DNA of 64,000 nucleotides from assembly GCA_942491555.1 (NCBI GenBank), contig CALOBN010000005.1, positions 930,001-994,000 of the forward strand, read 5' to 3'. The stretch's first letter is position 1. Each line of letters starts with the position of its first letter. Shown here piece by piece: positions 34,354-42,082 of this stretch. The translations under genes and the position numbers were made by a program. The notes under the pieces are model-generated. The model searched no databases. It had not been told where the DNA came from and saw nothing but the letters and a program-made list of their open reading frames with translations. This DNA comes from Marinihelvus sp942491555. Lineage in GTDB: Bacteria > Pseudomonadota > Gammaproteobacteria > Xanthomonadales > SZUA-36.

Positions 34354-35823
34354 TCAGTTACCTCCAAAGGATTTGCCGAAGCTGTACTTGACTGAAAACT
34401 GCAGGCGCAGGTTGTCCGAACTGTATCCGTCCAGGTAATTGTCGCGCTTGCCGTACTGGATTTCCGGCCCAAAGAACAGGTTGGGCAGGGGGTGGTAAAG
34501 AATATTGGCCAGCGCGTACTGGCCTTTTTTGAATGCGTCCGGTGCCTGCCCATCACTGTTGTCAATTTCCAGGTAGGAGTATCCAACCGTGCTGGTCCAC
34601 GTTTCGCTCCAGTTCAGGTCCAGGAAGGCGACCAGTCCCAGTATCGGCAGAGCCTCGCCTTTGATAGGGCGCAGTGGGTCGTCAAAATTATTAGTGATGC
34701 CAATATCGACCGGGGCATCGTTCATGTAGTTTTCCATGCCCTCCCCGTAGACCACCGATCCGCGAAAAACGTGCGGTCCGATGTTGATATTGGTGCTCAG
34801 GTTGATGCCCCAGCCGGTCGCGTCACCGCTGAGGTCGAATTGATCGTCGTTCAGGTCATCCCATTCGATCTTTCGCAGAATGCCCGCGACCTGCACATGA
34901 CCCCAGTCCTGCGCATACTTGTAATGTGCGGTGAGGTCCGGAAGCGGGAAGTTGGAGTCAATCCCTTCCAGTTCGATGCGGCCTTCGTAGATGCCCTCGT
35001 CAGCACTTGCCCCGGGTCGTTCCAGGGCAACGGCAAAGTTGGAGGCGCCATCCTGCCAAGGCGTCCAGCGCAGCTGAACATTCCGGAAGAAGACCATGCC
35101 ATTAGGACCCCAGTACTCGATGGAGTTGGGAAACACGTCGGGATCCATGAAGACGCTCCAGGTCTGACCTGCACCAAACTGGCCCAGTTCACCCCAGGCA
35201 TGACGCAAACGGAAGGTGGTCTGTCCCGCATCGGCGCCCACGCCGAACAACTCAAATTCGAACAGGGTGTTCAGGTCTCCGTATTTTGTGTCTGTGCTGC
35301 TCTTGAAGCCGAGGCGGCTCTGCCGCACACCCATCCAGAAGTCACCACCTTCTCCGAATTCGCCGTCGAACGCGGGGAGCTTTGTCGGGCGCACCACATC
35401 GAACCAGTCCGGGTCGCTGGGATCGGCGGAGTAGCCGGAATCCAGCATGGCGGCCCCGTAGATTTCAAATTCCGTACCTGACCACTTACTTGGCGGAGGC
35501 AGGGCAGGTCCTTCGGCCACATTGGGGTCTGCAGCGGGCGCCCTTGTCGCGGCCGGTTGATCGGCTGACGCTGTTGCTGGTGGAGACTGGACCTGCTTGA
35601 CGAGGTCCGCATTCTTTTCCTTCAGCGCATCAATTTCCGCCTGCTGTTTCTGAATGATTTGCCACATGTCTTCCAGGCTTGGTGTTGAATCCTGCGCCAT
35701 GGCACCGGTGCTGCCAATTATCAGGGCCAAGGACAGCGAGACTGCTGCGCAAACGGGCCGCCTGATGAGCCATTCTGTTGGTCTATGTGATGGCAGAGCT
35801 GACTTTAAGAAAATGCTTTTCAT
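34354..35823 (-). CDS. DcaP-like trimeric outer membrane porin
   Basis: The 489-residue protein has a signal peptide ending GAMAQ, a short coiled coil (MWQIIQKQQAEIDALKEKN) typical of DcaP-type porins that trimerise at the periplasmic side, a Pro/Ala-rich linker, and a 16-strand-like barrel starting EFEIYGAAMLDSGY and ending LRLQFSVKYSFG. DcaP of Acinetobacter takes up dicarboxylates. The start has a strong AGAGGAG and lies 3 bases after the amidohydrolase stop; glutaminase follows after one base. Import of amides or glutamate-like compounds is therefore attractive but inferred. Confidence 0.85.
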   Translation of the reverse strand: MKSIFLKSALPSHRPTEWLIRRPVCAAVSLSLALIIGSTGAMAQDSTPSLEDMWQIIQKQQAEIDALKEKNADLVKQVQSPPATASADQPAATRAPAADPNVAEGPALPPPSKWSGTEFEIYGAAMLDSGYSADPSDPDWFDVVRPTKLPAFDGEFGEGGDFWMGVRQSRLGFKSSTDTKYGDLNTLFEFELFGVGADAGQTTFRLRHAWGELGQFGAGQTWSVFMDPDVFPNSIEYWGPNGMVFFRNVQLRWTPWQDGASNFAVALERPGASADEGIYEGRIELEGIDSNFPLPDLTAHYKYAQDWGHVQVAGILRKIEWDDLNDDQFDLSGDATGWGINLSTNINIGPHVFRGSVVYGEGMENYMNDAPVDIGITNNFDDPLRPIKGEALPILGLVAFLDLNWSETWTSTVGYSYLEIDNSDGQAPDAFKKGQYALANILYHPLPNLFFGPEIQYGKRDNYLDGYSSDNLRLQFSVKYSFGKSFGGN

Positions 35824-35826
35824 GAT

Positions 35827-36879
35827 TCACTCCTCTGATGCAACGTTACTGGCTTCCCAGTCGCGTACCTGCTGCCGAGCCTTGTTGAACAGGCGCTCGT
35901 AATTTCCTTTCGTGATCTTCGCGAAAGCTTCCGGTGTCAGCGCATCCCACAGAGGTCCGTAGGCCTCATAAACCGCCGTCATCGCGTCAACAGAGGCGGG
36001 TGCAACCACATCGGTGCCGAACAGGAAGCGATCCGGAAAGCGATTGATCATATTCGCGAGGCGCGCGGTCGCCTCGGGGGTGGCGGTGGCGTACTTGGCG
36101 ACCTCGTCCCAGGAAATGTCCATGTAGACATGACTGAGAGCGGGGTCGGTACAAATCTTTTCAACAATCGCTGCCTGATGCTCCATCGGTCTCACTACCC
36201 TGCCGACTCCCAGGTGTGCCCAGATGATGGTGGTGTCCGGGTGCGCCACAAACAGTTCTTTCATCTGCGCCAGCATGTAGGGGTCTTGCCCGGATTTGGG
36301 AAACGGCATGTCAATGTCGTTGTGCAGCAGGACAATCAGTCCCACCTCACCGGCAAAATCCAGCATCCGGTCGAGGGCGGGGTTGGTAAGGCTGGCCACC
36401 TCACCGGCAACTTTTGATGAGACAAACTCCTTGTGCACGGTGAATTCACCGATTCCGCTAAACACCCCGGGAAATATGCTCAGCACCCGCCGGATGTGAT
36501 CTACGGCGTACATATCCGTGGGGTTGAAGCCAGTGATCATTGGGTCCAGCCGCGCCTGGTCTTCGGGTGCCAATGACCGATAAGCCATGGCAATTTGCGC
36601 ATCCGTGAAAGAGTAGTAGTACAGGGGTGCATCGGTCTGCAGATAGTAAGTGGGCGCATACTCTCCCGTGTTCTCAAAGGACCACTGCTGTTGAAGGGGT
36701 ATTCCGAACACGGTCGACCGGCCGATACGGTTGCCCATCATGTCGACTAACGCCTGGATATCGGTACCTTCCTGGATGTAATTGGTCAGGTGCAGGTGTG
36801 AATCATTGAATGGGGCTTCCATCCGCGATGGCGTCTCGGCATTTGCGGCAGTAGCCAGCAACATGCCCGCCAGCGCCAT
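35827..36879 (-). CDS. Amidohydrolase (Amidohydro_2 family), exported
   Basis: The 350-residue protein has a hydrophobic MALAGMLLATAANA leader, then an amidohydrolase TIM barrel with metal-binding NDSHLHL, a mid-barrel LLHNDIDMPF, IIWAHLGVGR and FGTDVVAP, each on a strand end. The family hydrolyses or decarboxylates cyclic or amide substrates. ATG at 36879 lacks a ribosome site and leaves a signal peptide without basic residues. A better start, ATG at 36940 with GGAGA nine bases upstream, is out of frame by one base through an AGAGAG run; two added bases there would give an ideal signal peptide. The gene sits between two porin genes. Confidence 0.78.
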   Translation of the reverse strand: MALAGMLLATAANAETPSRMEAPFNDSHLHLTNYIQEGTDIQALVDMMGNRIGRSTVFGIPLQQQWSFENTGEYAPTYYLQTDAPLYYYSFTDAQIAMAYRSLAPEDQARLDPMITGFNPTDMYAVDHIRRVLSIFPGVFSGIGEFTVHKEFVSSKVAGEVASLTNPALDRMLDFAGEVGLIVLLHNDIDMPFPKSGQDPYMLAQMKELFVAHPDTTIIWAHLGVGRVVRPMEHQAAIVEKICTDPALSHVYMDISWDEVAKYATATPEATARLANMINRFPDRFLFGTDVVAPASVDAMTAVYEAYGPLWDALTPEAFAKITKGNYERLFNKARQQVRDWEASNVASEE

Positions 36880-36965
36880 ACCGAAAACGCCATACCGGCG
36901 GTATTTTAGGAGGGGACGGATTGTGAAAAGGCTCTCTCATCTTGCGTATTCTCCAGTGCCTATCA

Positions 36966-38633
36966 TCAGAAGAAGATCGAAGCGCCCAGTGACCAGGTGC
37001 TGCCATCCTGACCGCCGGTGTAATAGCCGAATGTGCTGCTTACCGGCGATCGGGTTACGTCGATGTACTGCAGATTCAGCCGGTGGTTTCGCGTATTGAA
37101 CGGATACCAGTTCGCACCAAGGATGTAATCCGAGCTATCGCGGAAGCCGAGACTTTTATCTGCGTAAATCTGCGAGGTGGAGGTGTAAAGCTCGAGCTTC
37201 TTCGGTATGGGAAAGAAGGCCGCCTGCACGTAAAACCCATAGTCCTCAATACTGTCGGTGGGCAGGGCGCCAGTGGCCTGGAAATTGTCGAGTTTGCGCC
37301 AGTAAAACTCCGTTTGAAGAAAGATGCCCTTGTATTTCATGCCGGCATCGACGGACATGACCTGGTAGTCTGCGCTGGTCACCGTGACACCCGGCGCGAG
37401 AGACCCGGTTTCGAACAGGTTTACGCTGTCCGCCAGGCGGAGCGCCGTGTTGCCCGGTTCCGCATCGACGTCTGCGAAGCGTTGTTCCGGGCTGAAGACA
37501 GCAGAAACACCAAAGCGGGTGGCCAGCTGTTCATGCCATTCCCAGTCGCCATATCCACCACGTGGTCCAAACTCCTTGGTGGTCGGCATCCACCACAGCG
37601 ACCCGCCATAGGTGAACTTGCGGTCAAGGTTTGCTGCCTTGACCCCAAGAATACTGGAGCTGTTACCCATGGAAGCGTTGTACCAGAGCCCGGGTAGTAC
37701 CTCGCCGGTCGCCCATATGCCCTGGGAGAAAAACGGCCTGAAAAACTCATCCGCCATTACCCGGTCATGGCCCAGCCAGTAGGGATGAGAGCCCAGCATG
37801 GACCGTGATCCGGGGTTGCCGAAAATACCGGCCGCGAGGGTGAATTTCCTGTCGAAGGTGTAGCTCAGATTTCCAAATAGGGCATCCTGGTCCGTGGTGT
37901 TAACGGTCCACCAGGCAATCGTATACTGAAATTCCGGCACGCCCATCCAGCCTCTCAGCCAGACAAGCACACGGTGAGAATAAATGTCTTCGCGTGTATC
38001 AACCGGCCGTTCCCGGCCCAGATGATCGATGAAGGTTTGTTCCGCCGGGAGCTGATTAAGGTAGCGCACCAATGCATAGGCGCTAATGGAGGCCTCGCCG
38101 AGCTCATTTTTGCCCAGCAGGAACCCCTTGCCCGGATCCAGCACGCCCCATTTTTCCTCGGTATACTCCTGCGCGGCGAACGCCTCATCGGATTCCACCT
38201 GGTCGGCGGGTGTGTCCGCATTCGCAGCGACGACAGTTGGCGCGTCGGTTGTCTGGTATTCGTCAGCCGGCACGTCTCGCATGACGTCCTCGGCTACTTC
38301 CTTCGGAGCCGTGTCCTGGGTATCTGCCAATTGCGGTGTTACTTCCGAAGCACGCATGACAACGAACTCGGCGCTGCAACCATCCAGCACCCACACACCG
38401 CCGTCATCGTAGCCCCAGGTTTTTCCCAGCAGACAGGCGGCATCCCCAATAGTCCGCGCCATCAGTACTCCGGCCGAGGTGTTGGCTGCACAATGCTGGC
38501 GGTCTCCCGCCGCGGACTCACATGTCACTGATATCGTGCCGCTCTGACCCGCCGCTTCCAGGGAGGACGCGCTGACAGCAAGTATGGCCGCTGCTCCCCA
38601 CAGGCAAGTCAACCTTTGCGCCGAAGTTTTCAC
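36966..38633 (-). CDS. DUF3011 domain fused to an outer membrane porin-like barrel
   Basis: The 555-residue protein has a signal peptide ending SLEAAG, then a DUF3011 module (VTCESAAGDRQHCAAN, CLLGKTWGYDDGGVWVLDGC, about residues 35-90), a Thr/Asp/Ala-rich linker (to about 160) and a porin-like barrel that ends with the terminal phenylalanine expected for outer membrane insertion (LGASIFF). The start is GTG at 38633 with GAGGA about seven bases upstream. It is first in the four-gene operon. Function of DUF3011 is unknown; it may be a periplasmic ligand or wall contact. Confidence 0.75.
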   Translation of the reverse strand: MKTSAQRLTCLWGAAAILAVSASSLEAAGQSGTISVTCESAAGDRQHCAANTSAGVLMARTIGDAACLLGKTWGYDDGGVWVLDGCSAEFVVMRASEVTPQLADTQDTAPKEVAEDVMRDVPADEYQTTDAPTVVAANADTPADQVESDEAFAAQEYTEEKWGVLDPGKGFLLGKNELGEASISAYALVRYLNQLPAEQTFIDHLGRERPVDTREDIYSHRVLVWLRGWMGVPEFQYTIAWWTVNTTDQDALFGNLSYTFDRKFTLAAGIFGNPGSRSMLGSHPYWLGHDRVMADEFFRPFFSQGIWATGEVLPGLWYNASMGNSSSILGVKAANLDRKFTYGGSLWWMPTTKEFGPRGGYGDWEWHEQLATRFGVSAVFSPEQRFADVDAEPGNTALRLADSVNLFETGSLAPGVTVTSADYQVMSVDAGMKYKGIFLQTEFYWRKLDNFQATGALPTDSIEDYGFYVQAAFFPIPKKLELYTSTSQIYADKSLGFRDSSDYILGANWYPFNTRNHRLNLQYIDVTRSPVSSTFGYYTGGQDGSTWSLGASIFF

Positions 38634-38996
38634 TTATTGATCCTCATATTGGCATCCGCACTGATACTCCAAATAACAACAGGCTACGCGCATTTCACGA
38701 AATTTTCACATACCGATGATGGCGCGGACAGTGTCAGGTCGCAACTCGTAATTTTACTGGTCAGGTGGTCAGTGATTTTGCGGGGCGCCGGGTGCGTTTG
38801 GACTTTTCTGCAGCTCAGCCAAAACGGTCTTGTTCGGAGAAGCCCAGGGCATCGCGCTCTCGTCATAGCTGTGTAGGACTAAGGAGATGAGACGTGTAGT
38901 CGGAATGTACCTGCAGGAATGAGTTTTAGTTTGGCTGCAGGCCAGGAAGCGACGAAATGACGCCGCAGCGCGTACCGGGCTCAAATCGCGACCCGA
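38634..38996. other. Intergenic region upstream of the DUF3011-porin operon
   Basis: About 360 bases without a supportable gene. The left part must contain the promoter of the leftward operon. Short frames here (38616-38876 plus, 38684-38866 minus) have no ribosome site and no recognisable domain. The right end (38973-38996) resembles the tandem repeat that follows. Confidence 0.5.
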
Positions 38997-39092
38997 ATCA
39001 GCTCCTCAATAATAAAGCGATACTGGGTTTGAACCGCGAGCCGCATCAGCTCCTCAATAATAAAGCGATACTGGGTTCGAACCGCGAGCGGC
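38973..39092. repeat. Two and a half tandem 48-bp units carrying tRNA-Val 3'-end sequence
   Basis: Two nearly identical 45-base copies start at 38997 and 39045 (period 48), with a decayed half copy before them. Each contains GCGATACTGGGTT(T/C)GAACC, of which the second copy is identical over 19 bases to the T-arm and 3' acceptor of the neighbouring tRNA-Val(CAC), in the same orientation. The rest (CTCCTCAATAATAAA) is unlike the tRNA. These look like repeated partial tRNA 3' ends, as left by site-specific integration or duplication. Confidence 0.75.
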
Positions 39093-39133
39093 CACTGCTA
39101 TTGAGAAACAACGAACGCCGTTTCCGCGAGCAG

Positions 39134-39182
39134 GGCCAATGAGTAAATAAAGCGGGGAGTCCCTCACGGTGGACTCAATATT
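39134..39182. repeat. Dispersed intergenic hairpin repeat, copy 2
   Basis: Second copy of the element described at 33181-33230. Here the hairpin is GAGTCC-CTCACGGT-GGACTC, a perfect 6-bp stem. It ends just before the terminator-like hairpin of tRNA-Val. The two copies lie about 5.95 kb apart and flank the GDPD upstream region and the porin-glutaminase operon. Confidence 0.65.
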
Positions 39183-39188
39183 GGTCAT

Positions 39189-39217
39189 CACTTTTGGGGC
39201 CAAAGGCCCCGAAAGTG
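39189..39217 (-). terminator. Long hairpin at the 3' end of tRNA-Val, candidate terminator
   Basis: CACTTTCGGGGCC and GGCCCCAAAAGTG on the minus strand pair over 13 bases with one mismatch and a 3-base loop. The 5' arm begins inside the encoded CCA of tRNA-Val. There is no long T tract, so it could instead be a processing signal. Confidence 0.5.
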
Positions 39218-39291
39218 GTGGGCGATACTGGGTTCGAACCAGTGACCTCTGCAATGTGACTGCAGCGCTCTCCCAACTGAGCTAATCGCCC
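39216..39291 (-). tRNA. tRNA-Val (anticodon CAC)
   Basis: On the minus strand the 76-base gene has acceptor stem GGGCGAT / ATCGCCC, D-arm AGCTCAGTTGGGAGAGC, anticodon stem CTGCA / TGCAG with loop GTCACAT (anticodon CAC), T-arm CTGGTTCGAACCCAG, discriminator A and encoded CCA. Partial copies of its 3' end lie 120-240 bases downstream. Confidence 0.93.
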
Positions 39292-39448
39292 TCCGAGGGG
39301 GCGGCTATTCTCACCAATCACCCGCAATGAGTCAAGGGAACGGCTGTGTTTGAGGGCCGGGTGCCAGACACACTGATTGCCCTCGCGCGCCGGCAATTGG
39401 AGCATTGGCATATACTCTGCAAATGACCAAACCAGGTAGCTTAATACC

Positions 39449-39907
39449 ATGAGACTTCTTTTTTCCGCAGTGCTTTCCCTTACCCTGGCTGCACCTGTGC
39501 TTGCAGATCAGATGATCCCTGACCCCGAGACCTGGTACAGGGACAGCTACGCAGTCATTTGGACTGACGCGCCCTGGGATCAGCCGGAGGCCTTAATGGC
39601 GCATTCGGCCGAACAGGTGACCATCCACTCGGTAGACGAAGGTATCGAGGTGGTTGGAAATGACTGGCTGCTGCAACCGCTGCAAGGCTGGCGCGACGAG
39701 GGCTGGCTTAATTCTGAACTCTCGGCGATCGAGGTAGACCGCCTCAACGAAACGCTGGCTACTTTCAAGGTGCGTTGGCAGGACAACAACGTCGGCGATG
39801 AGATTGAATTCAGTTGCGGCTGGTACCAGGCTGATTACCTTGATGGCGCCTGGAAGCTGACCGGCTTTGCCGATATCGACTGTGCCGCCCATGGCCTCGC
39901 GCCCTGA
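39449..39907 (+). CDS. Small secreted protein, NTF2/SnoaL-like fold possible
   Basis: The 152-residue product has a Sec signal peptide (LLFSAVLSLTLAAPVLA) and a mature domain of about 130 residues. Its pattern of a helix followed by EQVTIHSVDEG, LATFKVRWQDN, IEFSCGWYQADYLDGAWKLTGFADIDC suggests a curved-sheet NTF2/SnoaL-like fold with a possible disulfide between the two late cysteines. I do not recognise a specific family. A TATACT at 39411 may be part of its promoter. The Mpo1-like gene begins 9 bases after its stop. Confidence 0.65.
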   Translation: MRLLFSAVLSLTLAAPVLADQMIPDPETWYRDSYAVIWTDAPWDQPEALMAHSAEQVTIHSVDEGIEVVGNDWLLQPLQGWRDEGWLNSELSAIEVDRLNETLATFKVRWQDNNVGDEIEFSCGWYQADYLDGAWKLTGFADIDCAAHGLAP

Positions 39908-39916
39908 GGTTTTGCG

Positions 39917-40222
39917 ATGAGTGATCGTTTTCAAAGTTTTGCCGACTTCTATCCGTTCTACCTGGACGAACACAGCAACCGGACCTGCCGGCGTTTGCAC
40001 TTTGTTGGTACCAGCCTGGCCCTGGCGATGATCGTATCTGCCGCCGTGCTGGCCAACGCCTGGTTTGTGCTTGGAGCGCTGCTGGTCGGTTATGCCTTTG
40101 CCTGGGCCGGTCACTTTTTCTTTGAGAAGAATCGTCCCGCGACCTTCAAATATCCTTTTTACAGCTTTGTCGGCGACTGGGTAATGTGGAAAGACATGCT
40201 CATCGGACGGATCCGATTCTGA
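39917..40222 (+). CDS. Mpo1-like (DUF962) membrane protein
   Basis: The 101-residue protein has the family's histidine clusters: FYLDEHSN (about residue 15), RRLHFVGT (about 27) and WAGHFFFEKNRPATF (about 64), with two hydrophobic helices between. Yeast Mpo1 is an Fe(II)-dependent dioxygenase acting on 2-hydroxy fatty acids, and short bacterial members are of about this length. Probably an inner-membrane enzyme. It stands between the small secreted protein and DUF445 genes with gaps of 9 and 6 bases, suggesting one operon. Confidence 0.83.
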   Translation: MSDRFQSFADFYPFYLDEHSNRTCRRLHFVGTSLALAMIVSAAVLANAWFVLGALLVGYAFAWAGHFFFEKNRPATFKYPFYSFVGDWVMWKDMLIGRIRF

Positions 40223-40228
40223 GTCACC

Positions 40229-41482
40229 GTGCGGAGCCTTGATCCGGTAACCGAGCAGGATCGCGCGCGCGCCCTCGCGCGCATGAAGCGAATTCCGTTG
40301 TTATTGCTGTTGGCCATGGCGGTGCTGTTTATCGCGACGCTGGGCCGCGACGAGGCCTGGGCGCCCTGGCTGCATGCTTTTGCCGAGGCCGGCATGATTG
40401 GTGCGCTGGCTGACTGGTTTGCGGTGGTAGCACTGTTTCGTCACCCCCTGGGCATACCGATTCCGCATACCGCGATTATTCCCACCCGCAAAGATGAACT
40501 GGGCGAGGCCATGTCGCGCTTTGTTTCCGAGCACTTCCTTGCCCCGGACGCGGTTCGTACCAAGCTGCAAACCATCAATATGGCGGCGGTTGCTACCGCG
40601 TGGCTCAAATCAGACCTTGGTCAGCAGCGCCTGTTGAACCTGGCCGATGCCGGTATCCGCTGGGCGCTGGACGCGCTGGATGAACAGCGGGTTCGCCAGT
40701 TTCTGGGTCGTGTGACCCGCAAGCAGCTGGAGAGCCTGAACCTCGCTGCCGTGCTCGGCAACACCATCCAGTGGCTGGTCAAAGGCAATGGGCATCAGGA
40801 GATTCTGACCCAGGCCCTGCGCTACGCCATCATTGTGCTGGCGGAGAACCGCGGGAATATTCGTGAGCGGGTTGCCGACGAAAGCCCCTGGTGGATACCG
40901 GGTTTTGTTGACGACCGCATTCTGCGCAAGGTGCTTGACCGGGTTGAACTGCGCCTGTTTGAAATGAGCCTGGACCCGGAACACCCGATGCGCGGCAAGT
41001 TTAATGACTGGCTGGCAACGCTTGCAGAAGAGCTCAAAACCGCCCCCGAGCACCGGCGTACCGGTGACAAGTTCAAGCAGCAATTGCTGGAGAACGAAGA
41101 GCTTCTCGATTACCTCTACGGGCTGTGGGAGGACCTGTCGAAGCGTCTCGAGGCCGACCTGGATGACGAAGACTCACGCACGCGCCATGAAATTGCGCAA
41201 TTGGTGCAGCGTGTCGCCAACGAGCTTGAGGCAGATGCCGATATGCAAACCTGGATTAACGACTGGCTATTGGAGGCACTGGTCACGGTGGTTGACCAGA
41301 ACCGCACCCAGATAGCGAGCCTGATCAGCGATACGGTAAAAACCTGGGATGGTCTGGAAACCAGCAAGCGCGTGGAGATATCCCTGGGACGGGACCTGCA
41401 GTTCATCCGTATTAATGGCACATTGGTGGGTGGGCTGGTGGGCGTTGTCATCCATGGTCTGACGACCTGGGCGGGATACTGA
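40229..41482 (+). CDS. DUF445 family protein (YjiN-like)
   Basis: The 417-residue protein begins with one hydrophobic segment (LLLLLAMAVLFIATL), then the DUF445 signature AEAGMIGALADWFAVVALFRHPLGIPIPHTAIIP, followed by long charged helices (LEADLDDEDSRTRHE, VANELEADAD) and a C-terminal LVGGLVGVVIHGLT membrane segment. The family is an inner-membrane group of unknown role. Translation starts at GTG 40229, six bases after the previous stop. It converges on the asparaginase gene with ten bases between stops. Confidence 0.85.
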   Translation: MRSLDPVTEQDRARALARMKRIPLLLLLAMAVLFIATLGRDEAWAPWLHAFAEAGMIGALADWFAVVALFRHPLGIPIPHTAIIPTRKDELGEAMSRFVSEHFLAPDAVRTKLQTINMAAVATAWLKSDLGQQRLLNLADAGIRWALDALDEQRVRQFLGRVTRKQLESLNLAAVLGNTIQWLVKGNGHQEILTQALRYAIIVLAENRGNIRERVADESPWWIPGFVDDRILRKVLDRVELRLFEMSLDPEHPMRGKFNDWLATLAEELKTAPEHRRTGDKFKQQLLENEELLDYLYGLWEDLSKRLEADLDDEDSRTRHEIAQLVQRVANELEADADMQTWINDWLLEALVTVVDQNRTQIASLISDTVKTWDGLETSKRVEISLGRDLQFIRINGTLVGGLVGVVIHGLTTWAGY

Positions 41483-41492
41483 GGCTGCCGGC

Positions 41493-41981
41493 TCAGGCCG
41501 GTTCGAAGCGATTCTTTTGCACGTTTTTTCTCACCTCGTGCGGATCCCACACTCCGCCGTTCATCACGATGCGCACGCCGGGCGCCATGCACTGCACTGC
41601 ACCCAGTGCGCAGCCAATGTTAAACACGGCATCTGAATCGCGGAAGCGGGCCGGGTGCAGCGCGCCCGTCAGCACGATACGGCGGTCAGGCAGCCCTTCC
41701 AGGGCCAGCGCAGTCTCCACCATGCTGTCGGTACCATGGGTGATCAGGATATACCCGGCATCGCTGGCCTCCACCGCGGCGCGAATCTTGAGGCGATCCT
41801 CATCGTTAATGTGCAGGCTGTCCTTGCGCATCAGCGCCAGCACCTCGTACTCAAAGGCAACGTTCATATGGTGCAGGGTGCCCGCAATCTGCGGTTCACC
41901 GACCTGGTAATCGCTTTTGTCGTCAAAATAAATTTTGTCGATGGTACCGCCGGTGGCGATAATCAAAAGATGCTTAAGCAT
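41493..41981 (-). CDS. Short asparaginase N-domain protein
   Basis: The 162-residue product matches only the N-terminal half of L-asparaginase. It has the first catalytic threonine in IIATGGTIDKIY and the second in LITHGTDSMVET, then ends after HEVRKNVQKNRFEPA. Full-length asparaginases are around 330 residues and need a C-terminal domain for the tetramer. Stand-alone short members exist in databases as far as I recall, so this is more likely a distinct subfamily than a truncation; no remnant of a C-terminal half lies downstream. The start is ATG 41981 (MLKHLL); the longer frame would run antisense to the next gene's upstream region. Confidence 0.75.
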   Translation of the reverse strand: MLKHLLIIATGGTIDKIYFDDKSDYQVGEPQIAGTLHHMNVAFEYEVLALMRKDSLHINDEDRLKIRAAVEASDAGYILITHGTDSMVETALALEGLPDRRIVLTGALHPARFRDSDAVFNIGCALGAVQCMAPGVRIVMNGGVWDPHEVRKNVQKNRFEPA

Positions 41982-42082
41982 GTCTTCGACCGTCCGTTTA
42001 TGGCGTGATGAGTTTGCTGTAGCTCGGGCGTCCGGTAGTATAGCCGAGGGGTTCCGCCCGGTTGCGATGCGTGCTGTAGAAG

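Noticed and set aside
34492..35481. Long plus-strand frame (329 codons) antisense to the DcaP-like porin
   Set aside because: Shadow of a GC-rich gene; the minus-strand protein has signal peptide, coiled coil and barrel, the plus-strand one no domain.
38616..38876. 86-codon plus-strand frame beginning with a hydrophobic segment
   Set aside because: It overlaps the start and upstream region of the DUF3011-porin gene on the opposite strand; no ribosome site and the C-terminal part is unstructured.
38997..39092. Possible CRISPR array
   Set aside because: Two units with a 48-base period and no unique spacers of regular length; the repeated part matches tRNA-Val. No cas genes.
33181..39182. Idea that the two 50-bp elements are the ends of a mobile element carrying the secreted operon
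   Set aside because: The copies are direct, imperfect and not terminal inverted repeats; no transposase lies between and the enclosed genes look native in composition.
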